Positions 23,989-32,024 of a DNA stretch of 64,000 nucleotides are shown here, piece by piece. The stretch's first letter is position 1, and each line of letters opens with the position of its first letter. The position numbers and the translations under genes are program-made. Source of the DNA: Pedobacter frigiditerrae (GTDB taxonomy: Bacteria; Bacteroidota; Bacteroidia; Sphingobacteriales; Sphingobacteriaceae). The DNA is taken from contig NZ_SJSK01000008.1 in assembly GCF_004331645.1 (NCBI RefSeq), positions 1 through 64,000 of the forward strand, read 5' to 3'. The notes beneath the pieces are model-generated. The model saw only the letters and a program-made list of their open reading frames with translations, did not search any database and was not told the DNA's origin.

Positions 23989-26121
23989 CTAGGAGAAAAC
24001 AATACCAATTACCGTAGCTTCTGATGAGCTTTCTATCTTTAAATCTCCGTTTAATTTTTGAAGCATTTCTTTTACAATAACTAACCCATAACCTGATGAT
24101 TTACTCTTCACATTATGACTGCTTAAAAGTTCATCTATTTTCTCTTTTGATATAACATCGGATTTATTTATTACAGAAATAAACTGCTTTTTATCTTCAT
24201 AAATTCCAGCGTTTAAAAAAATTGATGTACCATTATATGAATGGTTGATGGCATTTTGCAATAAGTTTCGCAAGACAATAATTAGTAGGTTTTGATCACT
24301 TTGCAAATTATTTAAAGCTAAATTCCCAATTTCAATCTTAACATTTTTGGCATCAGCCTGATTTTGCATTAAGGCAATGGCCTCTTCAAAAAGTTGATGA
24401 ATATCCACCTCTTCAATATCTAATTCAAAATGGTCCATCTGACTCTTAGACCAAAGCAATAAATCTTCCATTGTTTCCAGCAACTTAGTTGCAGATTCCA
24501 TCAACTTCTTTTGATGAGAAAGTTTATTCTCTTCAGAAATTTGAGTTGGATTGATTTGCTGTATCCTTAAAAAAGTAAACAATTGGCTAACAGGACTTCT
24601 TAAGTCATGAGAAATTATGCTAAACAACTTTGTCTTGGTTTGATTAGCATTATTAAGCTGTAGGTTTACCAGATCAAGCTCTTGGTTCTTCTTATCTAAT
24701 ATGATATTTATCTTTTGCTTATTCCTATAGTTCCAATATATTAAACAGGCAGACAAAAAAGCGAATAAAGCAACAGACATAAGTAACCATCTCGTTTTCT
24801 TCTCTTCTTTTAACTGAATGCTTTTATTACTACTTTCTATGTTTAGTAATTTTATCTCTTGCTTCTTTGCATTATTTTGAAATCGAGCTTCTAATTCTGC
24901 CAAGGTCTTCTTTGATGCTTCTTGATATAAAGTATCTTTTAGTTCCGCATAATTTTTTGCATGTTTGTATGCAAGTTCCCAATTAGCCAAATCTGCATAA
25001 CTTACTGCCAATCGAATTTGGATACTTGCATAATCTTCTTTGCTAAAACCATAGGCATTTAAGGCTGCTTTTTGTAAATAATTAACAGATTCTTTAGTAC
25101 TTCCCCTTTTGTATAGGACAGACCCATATGTCTTGTTTGCATTAACAATACTTTGTTCATTACCCGATTTCTTAGCCATTCTTAAAGCTTCATTTGCAAA
25201 TTTGAACGCTTCAGATGTATTGTTTTTATTGTTATAATAATCTGCAAGATATTGATTAGCACTACTTAATTCGTGAAAAGCACTATCAGTTGGCTTCATT
25301 AAGCTATACATTTTTTTATAGTAAATTTTCGCTTTCTCTACTTCATCTAGTTTAAGATGAACCAAAACATAGTTCATGAATAAAGTAATCTTTCCTATTC
25401 TATAAACTTTAAAATACGGGCCAGCTAAATCATAATACTCTATGGCTTTATTATATTGTCCCATTGTATTAAAAATACTACCAATCTGAACATATTTTGA
25501 TCCGATATTATCTAATAAGGCAGTCTTATTTTTGGCAAAATTTAATTTTTGATACTCTATATTTTTTAGATTGAATTTTATGGCTTCTTCATATTTTGCT
25601 ACACTTAGATAATATTCACTAACGCTACCACTTAACACTACCTTTCTTGTCATATTGGTCGTAGTATCTAGAATATTCCTCATCACGGCAATTAGCTCTT
25701 CTCTCTGTTTTAATCTTCGTGTATCAAAATACAGTCCGTTTAAACGCTCCGTTATTCTATCAATATTAAAATCAAATTTTAATCTTCTAGACTGATCCAA
25801 ACCTTTCTCATAGTAATATATAGCACTATCTAAATGTACACGCTCAAATTCGTAACCATAACCTACAAATATTGTAAACAAATTACTTACGTATTCATCT
25901 CCATTTTTACATAGCTGTATGCCCATCTTACTAGCAATAACCATATTACTACAATCTTGCCTGTCATTTAATCCTTTTGTTAGCAAAGAATTACAATAAT
26001 TATACAGCATACCCATTTTCTCCCTATTGGTCTGGTATTTTGATAAATCTGGAAATTCTTGAGCAACACCTACAGAAATTGAGAAAAGCGTAATCAACAA
26101 GAAAACGTATAATAGTTTCAT
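23989..26121 (-). CDS. TPR-containing sensor histidine kinase
   Basis: 710 residues: signal peptide (about 1-20), a helical tetratricopeptide sensor (about 60-400, with runs such as YNKAIEYYDLAGPYF), a coiled coil, one membrane segment (about 445-465, LLMSVALFAFLSACLIYW), a HisKA dimerisation domain with SHDLRSP (His about 505), and an ATPase domain with the N-box LLQNAINHS and the G-box SSGYGLVIVKEML. It lacks a receiver. It lies 26 bp after the LytTR response regulator gene, so the two form a two-component pair. The sensor domain is periplasmic or partly so; the signal is unknown. Confidence 0.9.
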   Translation of the reverse strand: MKLLYVFLLITLFSISVGVAQEFPDLSKYQTNREKMGMLYNYCNSLLTKGLNDRQDCSNMVIASKMGIQLCKNGDEYVSNLFTIFVGYGYEFERVHLDSAIYYYEKGLDQSRRLKFDFNIDRITERLNGLYFDTRRLKQREELIAVMRNILDTTTNMTRKVVLSGSVSEYYLSVAKYEEAIKFNLKNIEYQKLNFAKNKTALLDNIGSKYVQIGSIFNTMGQYNKAIEYYDLAGPYFKVYRIGKITLFMNYVLVHLKLDEVEKAKIYYKKMYSLMKPTDSAFHELSSANQYLADYYNNKNNTSEAFKFANEALRMAKKSGNEQSIVNANKTYGSVLYKRGSTKESVNYLQKAALNAYGFSKEDYASIQIRLAVSYADLANWELAYKHAKNYAELKDTLYQEASKKTLAELEARFQNNAKKQEIKLLNIESSNKSIQLKEEKKTRWLLMSVALFAFLSACLIYWNYRNKQKINIILDKKNQELDLVNLQLNNANQTKTKLFSIISHDLRSPVSQLFTFLRIQQINPTQISEENKLSHQKKLMESATKLLETMEDLLLWSKSQMDHFELDIEEVDIHQLFEEAIALMQNQADAKNVKIEIGNLALNNLQSDQNLLIIVLRNLLQNAINHSYNGTSIFLNAGIYEDKKQFISVINKSDVISKEKIDELLSSHNVKSKSSGYGLVIVKEMLQKLNGDLKIESSSEATVIGIVFS

Positions 26122-26147
26122 ACTATATAAATTAACATGCTCTTGTG

Positions 26148-26864
26148 TCAGTTTACTTTTAAAATTTGTTTAGCTTCTTTTAAATATGTTTTTCCAATAG
26201 GGATGTCATTAATTCCCATATCTATTGTTTTTGGCCCTAAACTTTTTACCTTATTAATAGCAATAACATAACTACGATGAATACGTATAAATTTACTGAG
26301 TGGTAATGATTCTAAAAAATTAGAAAGTGTAGCCAGTGTAAGATGAGCTTTCTTTTCGGTTACAATTTTGGTATAGTCTCCATAAGCTTCTAAATAAATT
26401 ACCTCATTGGCATTTAAGTTAACCACATGATTTCCTTCTTTAAAAATAATTTTCTCATTTTCAAAAAGCACATCATAAGCTTCTGCTTTGTCTTTTAGTT
26501 TAACAAAGTCAAAAATTCTATTGATACAGCTTTCAAACCTATCTGTTTCTAATGGCTTTAATATAAAATCAAATACTTTTAATTGAAACCCTTGTAGAGC
26601 ATACTCTGGGTGTGAGGTTATAAAAACATTAATGGCATTTAAATTCGATATAGATTTTACAAAGTCAATCCCATTAATTTCAGGCATATCAATATCTAAA
26701 AATAAAACATCTGGCTGATGAGAATTGATAATACTTAAAGCTTCAATTGGATTATGATAACTTCCTAAAATCTTCATTTTCGCATAGGCAGATAATTCAG
26801 CTTCAACAACCATCCTATCCAAATCGTCGTCATCAACAATGATGCAAGTGAGCGTGTCTTTCAT
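26148..26864 (-). CDS. LytTR family response regulator
   Basis: 238 residues from the ATG at 26864. An in-frame ATG 33 bp upstream is less likely because MKDTLTCIIVDDDD is the usual N-terminus. The receiver (about 1-120) has the acidic pocket DDDD (11-14), phospho-acceptor Asp57 in FLDIDMP, and a lysine in FILKPL. The C-terminal LytTR DNA-binding domain (about 135-238) has VIYLEAYGDYTKI and FIRIHRSYVIAINKV. It is the first gene of the pair with the TPR histidine kinase. It is divergent from the tandem paralogs starting at 26985, which it may control. Confidence 0.9.
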   Translation of the reverse strand: MKDTLTCIIVDDDDLDRMVVEAELSAYAKMKILGSYHNPIEALSIINSHQPDVLFLDIDMPEINGIDFVKSISNLNAINVFITSHPEYALQGFQLKVFDFILKPLETDRFESCINRIFDFVKLKDKAEAYDVLFENEKIIFKEGNHVVNLNANEVIYLEAYGDYTKIVTEKKAHLTLATLSNFLESLPLSKFIRIHRSYVIAINKVKSLGPKTIDMGINDIPIGKTYLKEAKQILKVN

Positions 26865-26984
26865 AAAGTACAGATAAATAGGTATATAAACATACATAAA
26901 AAAATTAATTTTCTTGAATACCCTTAAAATGGTATTGCTTTCAATTTTATTTTAAACACCTAATTATTTAGTTAAATTTACATC

Positions 26985-28211
26985 ATGACTAAAAGATTTG
27001 CATTCTTGTTCATTTTATTTTTTTGCTGTGTAAATGCTTTGGCTCAATCTTTTTCTATCACAGGAACTGTTAGTGATAAAGTTGGGCTGCTTCCCGGTGC
27101 AGCAGTTTATTTAAGTGGTTATAAAATTGCAACCGTTACAGACAATGATGGTAAATTTGTACTGCCTAGGCTCGCCCCAGGAAATTATGACATCCTAGTT
27201 CAAATGATTGGATTTTTGCCTTACACTAAAAACGTCCTCATATCAGATAAATCGGTAAATGTCTCAATCGCTCTGCAAGAAAATACAACCATGTTAAAAG
27301 AGGTAATTATTAAACCCGACCCAAATAGGGCATTTTATATTGCTCTATTTAAAGATTATTTTATTGGTAAAACCCCCAACGCAGCAGAATGCACCATTTT
27401 AAATACCGATGTATTGGTATTTGATGATGATAAAGATGCACGTATACTAACTGCAAAGGCTAATGATTTCCTCATTATTGAAAACAAGGCCCTTGGTTAT
27501 AGAATCAAGTATTTACTTCAGGATTTTGAGTATAATTATAAAACTAAAATTATCTATTTTGCAGGCCTCCCATCTTTTGAAGACTTAAAAGGTAGTAAAT
27601 CAAAACAAAAAAACTGGTTAAAGAAACGAGCCATTGCATACAATGGGTCAATTCAGCACTTCTTTAAATCTCTTTATAATAACACATTGGCGGCTGAAGG
27701 ATTTGTAATCAATAAAATTGCAGATATCCCAAATACCAGTAGAAAGCCCGATAGTGTAATTAATGCAAACATTAAAAGATTAACCACAGGACAGGCTGGT
27801 TTAAGTAACCTAATCACTTTTAATGGTACCGATTCTTTGTCATACTGGTTAAAACAAAGGAGTCAACCTAAAACATTAAGCGCATTAAATAGAAAAGATG
27901 TAGATATTGATACCCTAGTAAAACCCTTTAATAGCGATTTAAAGATGATGAATTTTAAAGATGGGCTATATGTTATTTATAAGGATGAAAAAGAAATTCC
28001 TTCCTTCAATTTTTCTGCGCACAGGCAAAACAGACCACCAGAATTAAATAATTATCAAATATCTGTTGTTAATCTGGTAGAGCCTCCAGTTAGGTTTTAT
28101 GCTAATGGTGGCGTTTTAGAGACCCGAAGCCTGATATATAAAGGCTACTGGGCTTATGAAAAAATAGCTGATATAGTACCAATGGATTATATCTTAAGTC
28201 CTAAGCAATAG
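26985..28211 (+). CDS. Secreted carboxypeptidase-regulatory-like protein, paralog 1
   Basis: 408 residues with a signal peptide (about 1-20, ending NALAQ), a carboxypeptidase-regulatory-like beta domain (about 22-105; GTVSDKVGLLPGAAVYLSGY, DNDGKF and YDILVQMIGF) and a C-terminal region of about 300 residues with no known motif. The domain is the one usually fused to TonB-dependent receptors, but no receptor barrel follows. The protein is a close paralog of the next gene, with the same order of blocks and the same ending (WAYEKIADIVPMDYI). Confidence 0.8.
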   Translation: MTKRFAFLFILFFCCVNALAQSFSITGTVSDKVGLLPGAAVYLSGYKIATVTDNDGKFVLPRLAPGNYDILVQMIGFLPYTKNVLISDKSVNVSIALQENTTMLKEVIIKPDPNRAFYIALFKDYFIGKTPNAAECTILNTDVLVFDDDKDARILTAKANDFLIIENKALGYRIKYLLQDFEYNYKTKIIYFAGLPSFEDLKGSKSKQKNWLKKRAIAYNGSIQHFFKSLYNNTLAAEGFVINKIADIPNTSRKPDSVINANIKRLTTGQAGLSNLITFNGTDSLSYWLKQRSQPKTLSALNRKDVDIDTLVKPFNSDLKMMNFKDGLYVIYKDEKEIPSFNFSAHRQNRPPELNNYQISVVNLVEPPVRFYANGGVLETRSLIYKGYWAYEKIADIVPMDYILSPKQ

Positions 28212-28281
28212 CAAATGTTAAAAAAGTTAAATTCTTGTGCATTATTTAATAATAGATTAGCTATTTACTACATTAGTAGCC

Positions 28282-29514
28282 ATGTTTAGAGCGCTCTTGC
28301 TTTTTTGTTTTCTATTCTTTTTTGGTGCTCAAGCTAACGCTCAAACTTATTCGATAACTGGTATTGTTAGAGATAATGTAGGCCCATTGCCTGGTGCTGG
28401 AGTTTACATTAGTGGGTATAAAATTGCCACAGCTACTGACTCTGATGGGAAATTTAGACTGCCTAATCTAAAACCAGGCAGTTATGATATTTTGGTACAG
28501 ATGATTGGTTATTTGCCATTCTCAAAAAACATCATCATATCAGATAAATCTGTAGATGTAAATTTTATACTTAAAGATAACACAGTAACCTTAAAAGAGG
28601 TAGTCATCAGGGTAGATCCAAATAGACAAAAATATATTAATCAGTTTAAGGAATATTTTATTGGAAAGACCCCAAATGCGAAATTGTGTAAAATAATAAA
28701 TCCACAAGTTTTGAGGGTAGATTATGACATTACTAAAAGTACCTTAACGGTTAAAACCGACGAATTTTTAATAGTGGAAAACAAAGCGCTTGGTTATAGA
28801 ATAAAGTATATGTTAGATTATTTCGAATACAATAATCGCACACACATTATTTATTATTCTGGTAAGCCATTTTTTGAGGAATTAAAAGCATCAAATGCTA
28901 AAAAGAAGAAATATATAGAACTTAGAGAAACCGCTTATTATGGTTCGTCTCAACATTTCCTTAAGTCTCTGTTTAAAGGAAAAAGTAAAGAAGAAGGTTT
29001 TGTAATCAATAAAATTATTCAAATACCAAATCCAAATCGTGCACCAGACAGTATCATTAATAAAAATTTATTAGTACTAAAAAACCCACCTGGCAAATCT
29101 GGAATTAAAAAAAATGCAGGAAAAATAGATACTTCATTAATGGCTTACTGGATTAAGCAGCAAGAACTGCCTAAAACCATCGACAAGTTTAATAATGCCG
29201 AAGTTATTCCGGATACCCTGGTGAAGTTTTATAATAAAGATTTGAGGTACCTAAATTATACTAATGCACTGTGTGTAATGTACACCAAGGAAAGAGAATC
29301 AACCGAGTATTCCAATTCTGGGTTTTGGGTTTTTAGACCACTATATATTCCAGATTATCAACTTTCTGTGGTAAAACTTACCGATGGGCCAGTTCGTTTT
29401 TATGAAAATGGGGGCATCCTGGATGGTCGTTCATTATTGTATGAAGGTTTTTGGGCTTACGAAAAAGTAGCAGATATGGTACCGATGGATTATGTCCCAG
29501 TTACTAAGAAATAG
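28282..29514 (+). CDS. Secreted carboxypeptidase-regulatory-like protein, paralog 2
   Basis: 410 residues, arranged as in the preceding gene: signal peptide (ending QANAQ), carboxypeptidase-regulatory-like domain (about 22-105) and a long C-terminal region sharing EYFIGKTPNA, ENKALGYRIKY and PVRFYENGG. It arose by tandem duplication. The 70-bp spacer holds no strong terminator, so both may be on one transcript. Function unknown; a cell-envelope location is expected from the signal. Confidence 0.8.
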   Translation: MFRALLLFCFLFFFGAQANAQTYSITGIVRDNVGPLPGAGVYISGYKIATATDSDGKFRLPNLKPGSYDILVQMIGYLPFSKNIIISDKSVDVNFILKDNTVTLKEVVIRVDPNRQKYINQFKEYFIGKTPNAKLCKIINPQVLRVDYDITKSTLTVKTDEFLIVENKALGYRIKYMLDYFEYNNRTHIIYYSGKPFFEELKASNAKKKKYIELRETAYYGSSQHFLKSLFKGKSKEEGFVINKIIQIPNPNRAPDSIINKNLLVLKNPPGKSGIKKNAGKIDTSLMAYWIKQQELPKTIDKFNNAEVIPDTLVKFYNKDLRYLNYTNALCVMYTKERESTEYSNSGFWVFRPLYIPDYQLSVVKLTDGPVRFYENGGILDGRSLLYEGFWAYEKVADMVPMDYVPVTKK

Positions 29515-29600
29515 TATTGAGTACTGAGATTTGCGAATTGAGACAAGTCTATTCCCTATTCCCCATTTTCTATTTCCCCTATTTATCAACCTTTTGTTGA

Positions 29601-29653
29601 AAATTCATAGATTGAAATTACTAAAAATATTAGTAATTTCAATCTATGAATTT
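29601..29653 (+). repeat. Perfect 24-bp inverted repeat covering a start codon
   Basis: Left arm 29601-29624 and right arm 29630-29653 are exact reverse complements with a 5-nt loop. The ATG at 29646 of the radical SAM gene lies inside the right arm, so an RNA hairpin of 24 bp would hide its ribosome-binding region and start. It may be a translation switch, an attenuator, a binding site for a large dimer or a small inverted mobile remnant. Confidence 0.9.
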
Positions 29654-30719
29654 GGCGGAGGAAAATGACGATAATTACTTGAATGGACGTGGGGCGCAGT
29701 TCAATACCTCCAATAAATTCCTAAAAAACTCTTTGGCAAAAGAACATCCAGAAGGTATTGATGATTGGGAAGAACCAAATTCAAAAACCACATTCATCAT
29801 TGGTAAATCTAAAACAGTAGTAAACAAAGTTGATAGTCCTGATGTAGGTATGGCTTATTCCTTAAACCCCTACCAAGGATGTGAACATGGTTGCATTTAT
29901 TGTTATGCTCGTAATTCTCATGAATATTGGGGTTTTAGTGCAGGACTGGATTTTGAAAGGAAAATCATTGTAAAAAAAGATGCGCCAGAATTATTTAAAA
30001 AATTTCTAGAGAAAAAAGGATGGGATGCCACTCCTATTTCTTTATCGGGCAATACTGATTGTTACCAGCCTGCAGAGCGGAAGTTCAGATTAACTAGGCA
30101 GCTTTTGGAGATTGCCTTGCAATACAAACAACCCATTACCATGATTACTAAAAATGCTTTGATTTTGAGAGATTTAGATATTCTACAAGATTTAGCAAAG
30201 CTGAAATTATCGGCAGTTTATGTATCTATAACTAGTTTAGATGAAAAGCTTCGGTTAAAATTAGAGCCAAGAACTACAACTGCAAAACAACGCCTAAAAA
30301 TTATTGAGGAACTAAGCAAGGTTGGTTTGCCAACTGGTGTTATGGCAGCGCCGATGATTCCAGGGTTAAATGATCACGAAATGCCTGCCATTTTAAAAGC
30401 TTGTGCAGATAATGGTTGCAAAAGTGCAGGTTATACTGTTGTTCGCTTAAATGGGGTCATCAACCAAATATTTGAAGATTGGTTAAGGAAAAACTTTCCA
30501 GATAGATTTGATAAAGTATGGCACCAGATACAAAACTGCCATAATGGAAATGTAAACGATAGCCGATTTGGAACCCGTATGCACGGAGAAGGAAATTTCG
30601 CGCTAATGATTAGGAATACTTTTAAACTCCATTGCAGGTTAAACGGATTAAATATAGAACGTACTGAACTAGACCAAACACTTTTTAAAGTCCCAACAGC
30701 ACAAACGAGTTTGTTTTAA
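29646..30719 (+). CDS. PA0069 family radical SAM protein
   Basis: 357 residues of the spore-photoproduct-lyase-like radical SAM group known as PA0069. The iron-sulfur cluster motif is CEHGCIYC (Cys79, 83 and 86), which is CX3CX2C. Before it stands NGRGAQFNTSNKF, the usual N-terminus, supporting this start; the AMIPGLNDHE segment is typical. The substrate of this family is not established. The gene stands alone, between the tandem paralogs and an ATP-grasp gene. Its start codon is within a strong inverted repeat. Confidence 0.9.
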   Translation: MNLAEENDDNYLNGRGAQFNTSNKFLKNSLAKEHPEGIDDWEEPNSKTTFIIGKSKTVVNKVDSPDVGMAYSLNPYQGCEHGCIYCYARNSHEYWGFSAGLDFERKIIVKKDAPELFKKFLEKKGWDATPISLSGNTDCYQPAERKFRLTRQLLEIALQYKQPITMITKNALILRDLDILQDLAKLKLSAVYVSITSLDEKLRLKLEPRTTTAKQRLKIIEELSKVGLPTGVMAAPMIPGLNDHEMPAILKACADNGCKSAGYTVVRLNGVINQIFEDWLRKNFPDRFDKVWHQIQNCHNGNVNDSRFGTRMHGEGNFALMIRNTFKLHCRLNGLNIERTELDQTLFKVPTAQTSLF

Positions 30720-30735
30720 GTTTCCTACTATAAGT

Positions 30736-30852
30736 CGTCATTTCGACAGAGCGTAGCGACGAGAAATCTCACCCAAAAAAGCACTGCCTAAACGTCATCT
30801 TCCTGAAGAAACAAAGAGATTTCTCCGCGGGAAAAATTCGTTCGATATGACG
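30736..30852. repeat. Intergenic dispersed repeat, copy A
   Basis: Contains GTCATTTCGACAGAGCG, CGACGAGAAATCTC, then GAGATTTCTCC and TTCG-ATATGAC, so the two halves are partly complementary. The same words recur at 31825-31921 and 43744-43804. It is a dispersed palindromic intergenic repeat of the kind scattered in Pedobacter-like genomes. Confidence 0.7.
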
Positions 30853-30894
30853 GCATTTATAAATTTCTTAACTTCGAAATCTCAAACTTCTATA

Positions 30895-31767
30895 ATGAAC
30901 ATTGCATTAGTAACCTACCAAGATAAAGGCGCTTATCACGCTATTAACGTACAAAACGAAGATGATATCCTGATTAATTTCTTAAAATCAAACGGCTTAA
31001 ACATTACAAAAGAAATTTGGAATGATGAACAGGTAAACTGGGAAAGTTATGATTTAGCCATTATCAAATCTCCTTGGGATTATTTTAACCTAATTGAAGA
31101 CTTTTATACTTGGTTAGCGAAAATAGACCGTAAAAAAGTAAAGCTTTTAAACCCAATTGATATTGTAAAATGGAATGCAGACAAGCATTATTTACATGAT
31201 ATAGAAAAAGCAGGTTTAAAAGTAACACCAAGTATCTTCTTAACCATAGGTGATGATGTTAAACTTCAAGATTATTTCACTCAGCTTAAAACAGAAAAAT
31301 TTATTGTAAAACCTGCAGTCAGTGGTGGTTCAAAAAATACGTTTAAAGTTACGGCAGCGAATGTAGATGAGATAAATGAAAAACTTAATTCACTTATCGA
31401 AATTGAAGACTTTATAGTTCAGCCTTTTTTAACCGAGATCGAAGAAAATGGAGAATGGTCATTCATCTTCTTTGGAGGAAAATTCAGTCACGCATTAATA
31501 AAAAAGGCAAAAGCAGGAGATTTTAGGGTACAGGCTACCTTTGGTGGATCCGTTCATCCTCAACAACCCGATCAAACATTATTAAACACGGCACAAGAAT
31601 ATGTCAATCAATTTGCTAAGGATTGCCTGTATGCTAGGGTTGATGGCGCAATTGTAAATAGTGAGTTCATATTAATGGAATTGGAACTAATAGAGCCGTT
31701 TCTATTTTTAGATACTGAAGAAAAGGCGTTGGAGAATTATCATGAAGCATTGTTAACTTTGTTATAA
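30895..31767 (+). CDS. ATP-grasp family ligase
   Basis: About 290 residues from the ATG at 30895 (MNIALVTYQDKGAY); an upstream in-frame start at 30847 lies in repeat DNA and was discarded. It has the ATP-grasp fold seen in glutathione synthase and RimK-like ligases: KFIVKPAVSGGSKNTFKV for the first nucleotide-binding lysine, an acidic hinge (IVQPFLTEIEENGEWSFIF), the HALIKKAKAGDFRVQ segment and the metal-binding end LMELELIEP. These enzymes form a carboxylate-amine bond with ATP. The substrate cannot be read from the sequence. Confidence 0.8.
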   Translation: MNIALVTYQDKGAYHAINVQNEDDILINFLKSNGLNITKEIWNDEQVNWESYDLAIIKSPWDYFNLIEDFYTWLAKIDRKKVKLLNPIDIVKWNADKHYLHDIEKAGLKVTPSIFLTIGDDVKLQDYFTQLKTEKFIVKPAVSGGSKNTFKVTAANVDEINEKLNSLIEIEDFIVQPFLTEIEENGEWSFIFFGGKFSHALIKKAKAGDFRVQATFGGSVHPQQPDQTLLNTAQEYVNQFAKDCLYARVDGAIVNSEFILMELELIEPFLFLDTEEKALENYHEALLTLL

Positions 31768-31824
31768 AATTAACCACAAAGGCACAAAGAGCATAAAGTT
31801 TTCTTGCCGTTTCTAGTCGTCCAG

Positions 31825-31921
31825 TCATTACGAGTGAGCGCAGCGACGAAAAATCTGTTTTATAGCAATAAATTTGGTTCAATATCCTTCTTCAGCAGAT
31901 TTCTCCCAAGGTCGAAATAAC
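31825..31921. repeat. Intergenic dispersed repeat, copy B
   Basis: GTCATTACGAGTGAGCGCAG, CGACGAAAAATCTG and, after a spacer, CAGATTTCTCC with GGTCGAAATAACG. It is a degenerate member of the family at 30736-30852 and 43744-43804, here between the convergent ATP-grasp and clpC genes. Confidence 0.65.
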
Positions 31922-31957
31922 GAAAATATATTCGACTTGAGCTACGAAACATCAAAA

Positions 31958-31988
31958 AAAAGCCCGAAGTAAACTACTTCAGGCTTTT
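31958..31988 (-). terminator. Terminator of clpC
   Basis: AAAAGCCCGAAGTA (31958-31971) and TACTTCAGGCTTTT (31975-31988) pair with one mismatch around a 3-nt loop. On the minus strand a run of eight T follows (31954-31961 read in reverse). It is a standard rho-independent terminator downstream of clpC. Confidence 0.85.
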
Positions 31989-32024
31989 GGATTATTTTAC
32001 AAGTCCCCTTTAGGGGATTAGGGA

